From Molossus alvarezi (Eukaryota; Chordata; Mammalia; Chiroptera; Molossidae): DNA of 64,000 nt. Where the stretch lies: positions 19,220,074 to 19,284,073 of the forward strand of contig CM073893.1 of the NCBI GenBank assembly GCA_037176705.1. Direction: 5' to 3'. A model generated the notes under the pieces. It was not told where the DNA came from. It searched no databases and worked only from the letters and a program-made list of their open reading frames with translations. The translations under genes and the position numbers were made by a program. This document shows positions 11,216 to 22,151 of this stretch, in pieces (within the stretch, counting starts at the first letter, position 1; each line of letters begins with the position of its first letter).

Positions 11216-12340
11216 TGTTGTGGTATTTGGAGAGAATGTCTGACAGGAGGGTTGTGAGAAGTTTTTCTCAGAATGCAAAGAACTTGATGAGAAATCAAGT
11301 AATTGATGAGATGACTTCAACATGCCCAACTAGAACAAGCCTGAGCTCGTGGACCTTTTAGTGTATGCCAAGGTAATATCTGTCTTGAACATAAAAAACC
11401 ATGAAGTCACTCAGAGAGCAATTGGTCAACCAAATGTTTTATTAAAAATTAACATAAAACCTGTCTTTCAGTGACTTCCAAAATGTTTCATTTCCTTTCT
11501 GTTTTGGATGATGAAATGCAATTTACTGTATTTCCATCTCCTCCCCAGCAGGCATCTGAGCCTTATGAATCCTGTGTTAAGGAATGTCTGCCTCCTGCTG
11601 AGACCTGTGCCATTTCCACAGGCCTGAATTGGCCTTCATCTGCCCAGATGGGCATGAAACCTTCCCCAGGCTCCCTTCTGCAGAGGGACAACATCGGCCA
11701 GCAGAACCAGTGCAGGTGGCTATGTCTCTAGATTCCCTCCTCCTTCTATGCTGCTCATTCCTGGCCATCTGTTTACAAAGCTCCCTCTCCTTGATCCTTT
11801 AGATTCTCTCAGACTTCTTTGTAACCCTCATTTCTCCCCTAGTTTTCTCTGTCGGCCTAGGCTGAATCCTCCTCTCCACTGATTCACTGCTCTCTCTCTG
11901 TCCAGGCCTACCTCCCCATTTAGGCCCTTCTTCCTCCCTCCTCTCTCCTCTTTGCCTCACTATAGAACACCCTTTATGTGCAGGGGGGCCAGATCCTCAA
12001 TCAAGAGGGGGCTTATGAACCACGGTGAGCTGTTAGGATTTGAAGCCACGACTTCTGATTCCATGTGTAATGCTCATTATGTTGTATCATATAACCTCTT
12101 CAAGGAATTATAAGAGATAGTCCAGTTTTAAAGATCAGAAAAAATGATAGTTTGACTCTCTTCACTTTTGCTTTCCTTCAGTTTACTCACAAACCAACCA
12201 ACAATCAGAGTGAAGTTTATGCATACGATCAAGAATACACGGGACAATGCTTCCTAACACCTCCCTCATTCTTCCCAGAGAACCCAAGTTCTGAGTACAT
12301 ATAGCTCATAAGGAGAAGGGAATCTGCCGTCAAGAGAAAC
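11216..12340. other. Unique sequence, no gene seen
   Basis: No convincing exon or repeat. A short open frame at 11,471-11,731 (+) has no recognisable domain and no flanking splice signals that I can support. Confidence 0.4.
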
Positions 12341-12349
12341 CCAGAACTT

Positions 12350-12603
12350 TCCCGAGCTGGTTTGGCTTAGCAGTAGAGCGTCTGCCGGTGGACCAGAGAC
12401 TCTCAGGTTCGGTTCCCACTAAGGGTGAGCACCTTGGTTGCGGTTTGTCCCCGGCTCCAGTTGGGGTCGGTTGGGGTTGTGCAGGTGGCAACCAGTCGAT
12501 GTGTCTCTCTCGCATTGATGTTTCTCTCTCCATCTCTTCCTCCCTCTCTCCCTCTATCTGAAGATAAATGCAAAAATGTCCTCAGGTGAGGATAAAAAAA
12601 ACA
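12350..12603 (+). mobile_element. VES-type SINE, second subtype
   Basis: The tRNA-like head ('gagctggtttggcttagcag', 'ctctcaggttcggttcccac') is followed by 'ccttggttgcggtttgtcc', a CT-rich block and the terminal 'gtcctcaggtgaggata' plus A-tail. Flanking copies of 'cccagaac' at 12,340-12,347 and 12,609-12,616 are consistent with a short TSD. Confidence 0.9.
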
Positions 12604-12663
12604 AGGAGCCCAGAACGACTGGGCTGAGGATCATCTTGTCCTAAGGGGCTCTTCCTCAAATGT

Positions 12664-13045
12664 ACTGTTACACTCTTAAGGACTGAACTGTGTCCCCCAC
12701 CAAATTCATATGTTGAAGCCTTAATTCCCAGTGTGACTATATTAGAGGGTAGGGCCTTGAAATATTTAAGGTCATAAGGATAGGGCCCTAATCTTGTAGG
12801 ACTGGCATACCAGAGCACTCTTTGGTGAGCTTGCCTTGCCCCTACTACCCCATGTACACAGAGAAAGGCCATGTGAGGACAAGTGAGAAGACAACCATCT
12901 ACAAGCCAGGAGGAGAGGCCGCACCAGAAACCAACCCTGATGGTCCTTGATCTTGGACTTCTAGCCTCCAAAACTGTGAGAAAATAAATGTCTGTGGTTT
13001 AACCTACCCACCTGTATTTTATGGCAGGCTGAGCAGACTAATACA
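12664..13045 (+). mobile_element. MLT1A-type MaLR solo LTR
   Basis: The order 'ggactgaactgtgtccccc', 'aattcatatgttgaagcc', 'aggtcataaggatagggcc', 'aaaggccatgtgaggacaag', 'gatcttggacttctagcctc', 'ctgtgagaaaataaatgtc' and 'gagcagactaatacac' matches the MLT1A LTR pattern from end to end, including its polyadenylation signal. No internal ERV sequence flanks it. Confidence 0.88.
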
Positions 13046-13521
13046 CACCCCAAAGAGTTATTTCTGTGTTGTTTCTTACTGCATCATTGGACCGCTACAA
13101 GGCCAGGCCATGGCCTGCCGTACTAACAAACTGGGGAGGTCAGTTTTGCTTGTAGGAAAGTTGAGCTGAGGGTAGTTTGAAATCCAGGAAGCCTTAAATT
13201 GTTTATGCCTTTGTTTCTTTATCTATAAAATGGGAGTGATAATACCAGTACTTTGGGGGAAGTTCTAAATATAAAATTCAATTGAATAAGTAGTTTCTGA
13301 CATTATTTATATATAAGTTGTATTGAGAAGGATATAAGGGTAAATGTGTATGTATACCTTATGGGAAATTTTTCTCAATAGTAATGTGTGTGTGTAAAAT
13401 ATTTGTGAAAGCAATTTAGGAATGTGATGTTTAGAAATTAGGTTTTAAAATTCATAATACTAACAATCTTGTTACTTGTTCAATGTAAATGTACTGATTT
13501 TTGTAATCATTATAATATTCT
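13046..13521. other. Unique sequence with a possible MIR fragment
   Basis: The only hint of a repeat is 'ctttgtttctttatctataaaatgggagtg' near 13,200-13,245, which resembles the MIR core in plus orientation. The rest is AT-rich and unassigned. Confidence 0.4.
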
Positions 13522-13535
13522 AAGTATTGTCTCTT
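13522..13535 (+). repeat. Left TSD of old L1
   Basis: The 14-bp string AAGTATTGTCTCTT is repeated exactly at 17,678-17,691 and brackets the old L1. Confidence 0.85.
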
Positions 13536-15589
13536 TTTTAAGTTGAAGGATACATTATTTTATTGAAAATTCTAAGGCAAAAAGAAATTTTAAAAATATT
13601 TTTAAATCTTTGAGGTTTTTTTAATTACAGTTGACACTCAATATTATTTTATATTTTTTTCAGGTGTATATCATAGTGCTTAGCCATTTATATAATTCAC
13701 AAAGTGACCCCTCTGATAAGTCTAGTACACACCTGGCACCCTACGGAGTTATTACAATATAATTGACTATTTTTCTTATGCTGTACTTTATTTTCCCATG
13801 ACTATTTTGCAACTACCAATTTATACTTAATTTCTTTACCTTTCCACCCAACCCCCCAACCTTGCCTCCCATCTGACAACCATCGTTTTATTTTATGAGT
13901 TTGTTTCTGTTTTATTTGTTCATTTATTTTGTTATTTAGATTCCACATACAACTGAAATAATATGGCATTTGCCTTTCTTTGTCTGACTTAGCATAATAC
14001 CCTCTAGGTTCATCCATGTTGACTCAAATGGTAAGATTTTATTCTTTTTTATGGCTGAGTAATATATACCATTGTAGATATGTACCACCTCTTCTTTACC
14101 TAATTGTCCAATGTTGAGCACTTAGGTTGCTTCCATAGCTTGGCTATTATAAATAATGCTGGTTCCATGTGCACTGGGAAAGAATGTATATTCTGCTGTT
14201 TGGGGGTGAAATGCTCTAAAAATATCAATTAAATCCATCTGGTCTAATTTGTCAAATAATGCTGCTATTTCCTTATTGATTTTCTGTCTGGAAGACACAT
14301 CCATTGATAAAATGGGGTGTTAAAGTCCCCTACTATGACTGTATTACTGTTGATTTCTCCTTTTATTTCCATAATATGTGCTTTATAGATTTAAGTGCTT
14401 CTAGTTGGGTGCATAAATGTTTACAATGAATATATCATATTGTTGGCTTGATCTCTTTATCATTATGAAATGTTCTTTGTTGTCTCTTACTATAGCCTTT
14501 GTTTTGAAGTCTATCTTGTGTGATGTAAGTATTGCTACCCCAGCTTTTTTGTATGTTTGTTTCTACTTATATAAAATATCTTTTTCCATCCCTTTACTTT
14601 CAGTCTGTATGTCTCTTTCAGTATAAAATGTCTCTTATAGACTGCATATGTATGGGTCTTTTTTCTTATTCATTTAGCTACCCTATGTCTTTTGATTGGA
14701 GCATTTAATACATTTAAAGTGATTATTGATAGGTATGTAGTTATTGTCATTTTATTAGTCATATTTATGGTTTTTCTCCTCCTTATTTTTCTTAAAGAAG
14801 TCTTTTAGCATTTCTTCTAATACTGGTTTGATGGTGATGAGCTCCTTTAATGTTTTTTTAATTTGGTAAGCTCTTGAACTCTTCTTCAATTTTAAATATA
14901 GTCTTAAAAAAATAAAAACAAACGGACAAGGAAAAAATATTAAATGACAGCCTTGCTGGGTTGAATAGTCTTGGTTGTAGGTCCTTGCTTTTCATCACTT
15001 TGAATATTCCATGCCAATCCCTTAAAGCTTGCAAAATTTCTATTGAGAAATAAGCTGACAGTCTTATGAGAACTCAGCTGCAGGTAACTAACTGCCTTTC
15101 TCCTGCTGCTTTTAAAATTCTTTCTGTGCCTTTCAACCTATGGCATTTTAATTATGAAGTGTCTTGGTGTGGGCTTCTTTGGGTTCATCTTGTTTGGGAT
15201 TCGCTGCACTTCCTGTACTTGTGTGTCAATTTTCTTCACCTGGTTGGGGAAGTTTTCAGTCATTATTTCTTCAAATATGTTCTTAATCCCTTGGTCTTTT
15301 TCTTCTTCTTCTGGTACCTCTATGGTGCAAATGTTACACTTGATGTTATCCCAGAACTTTCTTAAACTATCCTCATTTTTTAAAATCCTTTTTTCCTTTT
15401 CGCTGTTTCCATTGGGTGTTTTCTGTTACCTTGTTTGTCAAATCACTGATTCAATCCTCTGCTTTATCCACTCTGCTATTAATTCAATCTAGTGTATTCT
15501 TTATTGTATTCTTCATTTATTATTGATTCTTTTTATGACTTATATGTTGTTTATTTATGCTTACTATTTCTTTTAAAAAATTGTTTTTA

Positions 15590-15825
15590 ACCTCACCCAA
15601 GGATATTTTTCCATTGATTTTGAGATAGAGTAGAAGGGAGGGAGGGAGAGAAAAAGAAACATCAATGTGAGAGAGACACTGATTGGTTGCCTCCCACATG
15701 ACCCTGACTGGGGCCAGGGATAGAACCTGCAACCCAGGTATGTTCCCTTAACCAGAAATCAAACCCACAACTCTTCAGTCCATAGATCGATGCTCTAACC
15801 ACTGAGAAAACTTGCCAGGGCTATG
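15590..15825 (-). mobile_element. VES-type SINE inside old L1
   Basis: Minus-strand SINE with the complementary landmarks 'acctcacccaaggatattt', a GA-rich block, 'acatcaatgtgagagagaca', 'ctgcaacccaggtatgttcc' and 'ctaaccactgagaaaacttg'. Approximate direct repeats 'cttactatttctttt' (left) and 'tttactctttcttt' (right) suggest a TSD. Confidence 0.88.
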
Positions 15826-15944
15826 TTTACTCTTTCTTTGTTAAAGTGCTCACTAAGTTCCTTGAGCATCCTTATACCCATTATATTGAGTTTTGTATTT
15901 GGTAGATTGCTTGTCTACATTTCATTTAGTTATTTTTTCATTTT

Positions 15945-16157
15945 TTAATCCTCTCCTGAGGATATGTTTTTTCTTGATTTTGGAAAGAGGAAGGGTTGGG
16001 GGGTAGGGGGGAGGGCAAAAGAAACATGGATGTGAGAGAGAAGCATCAATCAGTTGCCTCTTGTATGCACCCTGACCAGGGATTGAACTTGCAACCTAGA
16101 TATGTGCCCCAACCTGGAATCAAACCCACTCTAACCAATAGCCATCCAGACAGGGCT
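15945..16157 (-). mobile_element. VES-type SINE inside old L1
   Basis: Minus-strand SINE: 'aatcctctcctgaggatatg', a G-rich block, 'catggatgtgagagagaagc', 'accctgaccagggattgaac', 'gacagggctcatttaattc'. The B-box region has decayed. Flanks 'catttagttat' and 'catttaattct' may be a TSD. Confidence 0.85.
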
Positions 16158-16907
16158 CATTTAATTCTTTTTTTTTTTTTTTTTTTGGAGTTTTCTCCTG
16201 TTCTTTCATTTGGGAGATGTTTCTTTGTCTCCCCATTTTGTCTGCCTTTCTGTATTTATTTCTATATATTAGATATATCTGCTATGTCTCCCAGGCTTAT
16301 CAGGTTGGCCTTATGCAGTAGGTGTCATGTGAGGTCTAGTGGTATAGTATTTCTGTTCATCTGAGCCATGTGCTCTGGAAGTGCCCCTTGTGCGGGTCGT
16401 GTGTACCCTTCTGTTGTAGTTAAGCCTTGATTGCTGTTGGTATGTCAGTGGGTGGGGTTGACTCTCAGGCTGACTGGCTGTGAGTATTGGCCATGACCAC
16501 AGCATATGAGTTACTGTCTGAGGGCTGACCTCTCAGAGTGAGATTCGCTTTAGTGGGCTCTGGTGTCTACTGAGACCACCCTTTGGGGATGCCACTTGTG
16601 GAACTTACTGGATAGTTCTCTATTGTGGTCTGAAACTGGCTACCTGTTTGTAGTGTCTTTTGGCATGGGCTCTGGTGCAGGCCAAAGTCAGCCACTGCCT
16701 GTGACCAGCTCAGCACTACCTGATAGGAGCTAGGAAGTGATCTATGGTTGGTAGATGCCTATGCTGGGCCTGAAGGCACATGGGAGAAGCCACACTGAAA
16801 ACCAAGGCAGGCTTCTACCAGTACCAAGCCTGGCACTGGCAAGTGGACACCCCAAAGCCTGACACTGCCTGCTGGCTGCCTGTAAGTCTTCACCATTGAA
16901 AGCACCT

Positions 16908-17046
16908 CAGGAAGTATGCAGACTTAAATTTAGCTATGTAGACATATGCTGGGGAAGACAGGAGGAAGGTGGGAGTGGAAAGGAGGGAATGGTCAATGGA
17001 GAAAAAGGGGACATCTGTAATACTTTCAACAATAAAAAATAAATAA
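16908..17046 (+). mobile_element. L1/HAL1 3'-end fragment in plus orientation
   Basis: The segment has a G-rich stretch ('gacaggaggaaggtgggag') and then 'ggacatctgtaatactttc' and 'aacaataaaaaataaataat'. That is the same 3' end as the HAL1-like element at 39,440-39,540. It is severely 5'-truncated and inserted, opposite in orientation, in the 5'UTR of the old L1. Confidence 0.75.
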
Positions 17047-17677
17047 TAAATAAATTTGCCCATGTAGAGGAGGAGTCTCATCACAGGAAAGATGGTGCCA
17101 GCCTGCAGGCCATGTGGGAAAAGGGCTCAACATGGGTTCGATGGTGACTGTTCCTATAGCCCTAGCCTTGAAGCCACACAACTCCGTTTTTCCCTGTGTG
17201 TCTCTGTCATCCTCCAAGCCACTGTTCCTGCACTGGAGCCCAGGTGAGTACCTGTAAGTGAATGGATTGGCATGAAGGCCATTTAAGAAGATGCCTTGTT
17301 TCCAGCTGCCTTTTGTCTCATCCAGTCAGACTGAATCCCTGCTGATTTTTACAGCCAGATATTGTGGGGGCTCCTCTTCCCAGCACTGGTTCTCCAGGTG
17401 GGGAGCCTGGTGTGGGCTTGGGACCCCTCATTCCTCAGGGGAACCTCTACATCTGAGATATCACTCCTGGGTGTGGGGCCAGCCCATTCATGTCTCCATT
17501 CCTCCTACCAGTCTTGATGTGGCTTCTCTATATCCTTAGCTATAGGACTTCTGTTCAGTTAGTCTTCAGATGGTTCTCCATGTTAATTGTTCTATAATTT
17601 AGTTGTTATTTTGATGTGGTCATGGGAGGAGGTGAGTACAGCATCTACCTATTCCAACATCTTGACAAGAACTTTCC

Positions 17678-17691
17678 AAGTATTGTCTCTT
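17678..17691 (+). repeat. Right TSD of old L1
   Basis: Exact second copy of the 14-bp string at 13,522-13,535. Confidence 0.85.
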
Positions 17692-18481
17692 AAGGTGTTA
17701 AAATATTTACAAGACTCTAATATATTTGTGAATTTAACATTTAGAAGTGTTGAATTAGGTTTGCAATGTTTAGATATTTAGGAAAATCTACTTTATTAAA
17801 TTTATATTTTGTATTTATTACTTATGTAAGTAGTCTGAGAAATTCAGGGAATTGTTGATTACTTAATGTTCAAAACATGTTAATCATTTAATAAATGCAT
17901 AAAATTACTACATTATGCATCAACCCAAGGTAACAAAAATAAGGAGAGATGTTAAGAATACTGAGTAGGGGGGATGTAAAGAGACACTGGAGCAGCTGCC
18001 AGATGATTGAGAGATAATGACAGAGAAAAAGATGGGGAAAATTTTTGCTCTATGCTAAGAAAACAATTATCCTTGAGCATTTTCTAGAAGGGATGTAATA
18101 AAGATTCTAATTGCTTATTTACTCTTTTGTTGCCAGGCTGTGTTTCTTTGAATGTGACCCTATGCTATGACTGGACCACAAAAATATCTGACTTTACACA
18201 GGTTACAGAAGTAAATGTGCACAGCAACTATGCAGAATTATTAAAATTAAGCAGCTTTTCCCACAGTATCATTCAAGTAACCCAAAGGCTTTCCTTCTGG
18301 GAAGTACAAATGGACTAAACTCCTGCAAAGTGACTGTATCCAAGCTGGCTTATAGATAGAGTGGTGGTATTTGGATCAGACGTCTCAGGAAGATCTATAA
18401 GGCTGTCAGCTGTTACTTCCAGCCAATGCTTGAAATGTTGCCCTTTTGACTTCCAAATAACCTCATACACACACACACACA

Positions 18482-18527
<46 letters not shown>

Positions 18528-19154
18528 CACACAGTTGGGAAGTTTTTTGGTTTCCTCTCCCAATAGTAGTTTGTATTCTTATAATATTTTAAATTTTCTG
18601 ACCCTGTGGTGTGATGGGGTTCAGGAAACACTATCTCAAGATATGGCACCTTGGCATTTTGAATACTTTGCACTGAGGGAGTTTGAGAAAACAGCAGAAA
18701 CACAAAGGTCACTCTGACCCTTCCCTTCAACTTCTTCCTTGAAATAAGTCATAAAACCTTAATGTGAGATGTGCCCTTTGTATATTCAGAGGAAAATAGC
18801 AGCTTTATCTCCAAAAACAAAGCAATGGCAAGTAGAATCTGATAATAGGTCTTGCTAACTTTCTCCCAGTTCAAAACACTTACCCTGTACTCCTTAACTC
18901 ATCATATTTCCATATGACTGCCACTCTTCATCAAACCCAGCATAAAAATACTCTGTTTCTTTCAGGTTTTTATTTACTTATAAATGCTTCTGTGTCATGT
19001 GAAAATTATATTAGATAAATCTGTATGCTTTTCTCATGTTAATCTCTTCTAATGTGTGTTTTCCCACACCACTGGAGAGGGCATGAGACCCTGCAGGTTA
19101 GGGATTCATTCTGTGTTGTAGATGCTGCCCCTCATCTACATTAGATGCCAACTA
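17692..19154. other. Unique sequence, no gene seen
   Basis: AT-rich unique DNA containing a CA microsatellite. The open frames overlapping the CA run are repeat artefacts. No exon recognised. Confidence 0.5.
18467..18533. repeat. (CA)n microsatellite
   Basis: About 65 bp of CA dinucleotides interrupted by 'cag' near 18,480 and by 'tcacactcac' at the right end. Length is probably polymorphic. Confidence 0.97.
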
Positions 19155-19170
19155 CCAAGTCCAAGTTCTT
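19155..19170 (+). repeat. Left TSD of 14-kb composite L1
   Basis: CCAAGTCCAAGTTCTT here matches CCAAGTCCAGGTTCTT at 33,497-33,512 with one mismatch. A T-run follows immediately, as expected for the A-tail of a minus-strand L1. Confidence 0.8.
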
Positions 19171-20416
19171 TTTTTTAAATTAATTAATTTATTGTTATTA
19201 CAGATATTTTTTCTTTCCCCCCACCACTGATTCTCCCTCCCCACCCCGCCCTGTCTCCAGCTTTGTTGTCCATGCCCATTGTTCATGCATACATGCATAT
19301 AAGTTCTGTAGTTCATCTATCCCTCTTCTGGGGATTGTCAGTCTGTATCCCACTTCCACGTCTCTGGGACTACCCCATTCCTCAGACTGTTATGTTCATT
19401 ATATTCCACAAATAAGTGAGATCATATGATAGTTGTCTTTCTCTGTTTGACTTGTTTTGCTTAAGATAATCCTTTCCAGGTCCCTCCATGTTGTATGAAA
19501 GGATAAGAGATCTGTCTGTCTTACAGCTGCATAGTAATCCACTGTGTATATGAACCACTGCTTTTTTATCCATTCGTCTACTGATGGACATTTGGGCTGT
19601 TTCCAGATCTTAGCTATTGTAAATAGTGCTGCTATGAACATGGGGGTACATGTGCTCTTTCTGATCGGTGTTTTAGGCTTCTTAGGGTATATTCCTAGAA
19701 GTAGAATCACTGGGTCAAATGGCAGTTCAATTTTTAATATTTTGAGGTAAGACCGTATTGTTTTCCATAATGGCTAAACCAGTCTGCATCCCCACCAGCA
19801 GTGTACTAGCGTCCCCTTTTCTCCACACCCTCGCCAACACTTGTTTGATGATTTGTTGATAGGGGCCATGCTTAGAGGTGTGAGGTGATACATCATTGTT
19901 GTTTTAATTTGCATCTCTCTGATGATTAGTGATGTTGAGCATTTCTTCATATGTTTCTTAGCCATTTGTATGTCCTGTTTGGAGAGGTGTCTATTTAGTT
20001 CCTCTGCCCATTTTTTCATTGGGTTCTTGGTCTTCCTTTTGTTAAGTTGTATGAGCACTCTCTATATAATGGAAATTAACTCCTTATCTGATGTATCATT
20101 GGCAATTATGCTCTCCCATACAGTGGGTTGCCTTTCCATTTTGATGATTGTATCTTTTGCTATGCAGAAGCTTTTGAGTTTGATGTAGTCCCATGTTTTC
20201 CTTTTCTCCTTTGTTTCTGTTGCCTTAGGTAATTATCAGTGAAAATTCTGCTGCATATGGTGTCTGAAATTTTGTTGCCTACAGTTTCTTCTAGGATTTT
20301 TATGGATTCATGAGTCACATTGAAGTCTTTTGTCCATTTTGAGTTTATTCTTGTATATGGTGTAAGTTGATGGTCTAGTTTCATTTTTTTGCATGTAGCT
20401 GTCCAATTTTTCCAAC
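19171..20416 (-). mobile_element. Composite L1, 3' segment
   Basis: Minus-strand L1 3'UTR (19,171-19,398) and ORF2 C-terminal region. The ORF2 stop is at 19,399, with the ICGI ending. Pieces in two frames (19,399-19,710 and 19,774-20,058) show loss of frame. At 20,416 the sequence stops inside 'gtccaatttttccaaca' and a plus-strand L1 begins. The same ORF2 resumes at about 26,210. Confidence 0.9.
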
Positions 20417-21203
20417 AGAGTGAACAGAAGCTACACAGACCATCTCCCAGAACCAAACTGGAATTACAACTATAACACAAACAAATCAGTGAGGAAAAGT
20501 AACAGAAAAGGAGCTTGCAAGGACAATATAACAAGGGACACTGACTCGATCCTGGTAGGATTGTGAGGGTGTGAGACAGAGGCTGGAAGCCCACAGACAG
20601 CAGCAGCCTTAACTGTGAGCAGCGCTCTCGGGTTAAACTCCCAAGCGACTCCACAGCGAAGAGCTGGGACAGAGGCTAAAAAAGCCACAGCCACTCACCT
20701 TAGGCTTCAACAGAGGGGGGGGCAGACTGAACTGGAACTGTGTGGGGACACTCGGGATTTGGAGGGCACTCAGAGCTTTTGCTGCCATGCAGGACTGTGG
20801 CCATCTTGCTCCTTCCCAGGGCTCACGGGAGAGGCAGCAGTCCCTCCCTTGGAGATCCAACCCCACCCTGTGGGCCACTGAAGTGCTAATTGAGGCTCAT
20901 TAATAACCAGAATTGCCCCAGCCTCACAAAATTCCCTTATGCTGAGCACCTGAGGCAGTTTTTCAATCAACTGACAACCCAAAACTCATCAAGTAACCTC
21001 GACTGCTAGCCTCCAAGCAAAAAGCTAGAGGATAACAGTACCATTGTTGGGTTAGCAACTTTAACCAGGAAACTAAGACTTGACAGTGGTGTTTAACGTG
21101 GGTCCTCCCTCGCCTAAACCCAGGAGAGGGAGCCACAAACAGCAGAACACCAACATCCACAGGGAAAACTTGGCAGGCTCCAAAACCCACTGTGATAGCC
21201 AAA

Positions 21204-22103
21204 ATGGTGAAACACAGAAACAGAAGCCAAATAAAAGAACAAAGAGAAATCCACTGAAGATGAGATCAATGTGGAGCAGTTAGGCATGTTATCAGAGCTA
21301 GAATTCAGAACCATGATCTTGAGGAACCTCAACAGCATGTGTAAGGACATAGAGAGGCTGAAAATAAGCCAATTGGAAATTAAAAACCACCAAGAAGAGA
21401 TAAAAAATGACATTCAGAAATGAAAAACACATTGGAAGGTCTAAAAAGCAGAGTAGAGGAAGCTGAGGACCGGATCGGTGATTTAGAAGTCAGGGTAGAA
21501 TAAATCAACCAATTAGAAACCAAAAGGATAAAACAATTAAAAAACAGGAAGACAGCTTAAGAGAACTGTGGGACAACTGGAAATGGAATAATATTCGCAT
21601 CATAGGAGTCCCCGAAGAAGAAGAAAATGATGAGCAAGGCTTAGAGAATATATTCAAAGAAATGGTGACAGAAAACTTCCCTAATTTGGTGAAGAAAGAA
21701 GGCATTCAAGTTCAAGAAGCACAGAGAGCCCCAAGTAAGAAGAACCCAAACAGGCCCACACCAAGACACATAGTAATCAAACTGCCAAAAATTAAAGACA
21801 AAGAGAGAATCCTAAAAGCAGCAAGAGATAAGCAACAGCTTACCTACAAAGGAAACTCCATAAGACTCTCAGCTGACTTCTGAAAAGAAACACTACAGGC
21901 TGGAATGGAATGGCGTGAAGTAATCAAAGTCATGAAAAACAAGGGTCTGAATCCAAGACTACTCTACCAGCAAGGCTATCATTCAAAACAGAAGGTCAAA
22001 TAAAGAGCTTCCCAGACAAAAAAAAAAAAAAGAAAAAAAAAGGCTAAGGGATTATGTTAGCACTAAACCAGCAGTGCAAGAAATGTTAAAAGGACTACTG
22101 TAA
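21204..22103 (+). pseudogene. L1 ORF1, disrupted (plus-strand copy)
   Basis: Begins MVKHRNRSQIKEQREIH. An in-frame TGA follows soon after, with further breaks near 21,420 and 21,500. The RRM region (NIRIIGVPEEEENDEQG; HIVIKLPKIKDKER) and part of the C-terminal domain are readable in pieces up to the stop at 22,103. It is not translatable as one protein. Confidence 0.88.
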
Positions 22104-22151
22104 TTAGTAGAAGAAATAGGAAAAAAAAAAATATAACCACACTAAACAAAA

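Larger units (their letters stand above)
13536..17677 (-). mobile_element. Old L1 (minus strand), complete ends, internal deletion
   Basis: The element is bracketed by a 14-bp TSD. Its 3'UTR and A-rich tail lie at 13,536-13,930, the ORF2 C-terminal end follows (13,936-14,160), and at about 14,161 the sequence jumps directly to the ORF2 endonuclease region ('ttccatgtgcactgggaaag'), so most of the reverse transcriptase is deleted. ORF1 remnants occupy about 14,800-16,240 and a long 5'UTR reaches 17,677. The minus-strand 5' edge reads GGAAAGTTCTTGTCAAGATG, with a CAAGATG motif like the YY1 site of other L1s. Two SINEs and one L1 3' fragment inserted later. Confidence 0.85.

Noticed and set aside
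18315..18717. Open frames over the CA microsatellite on both strands
   Set aside because: They are kept open by the dinucleotide repeat and encode only repeats plus random sequence.
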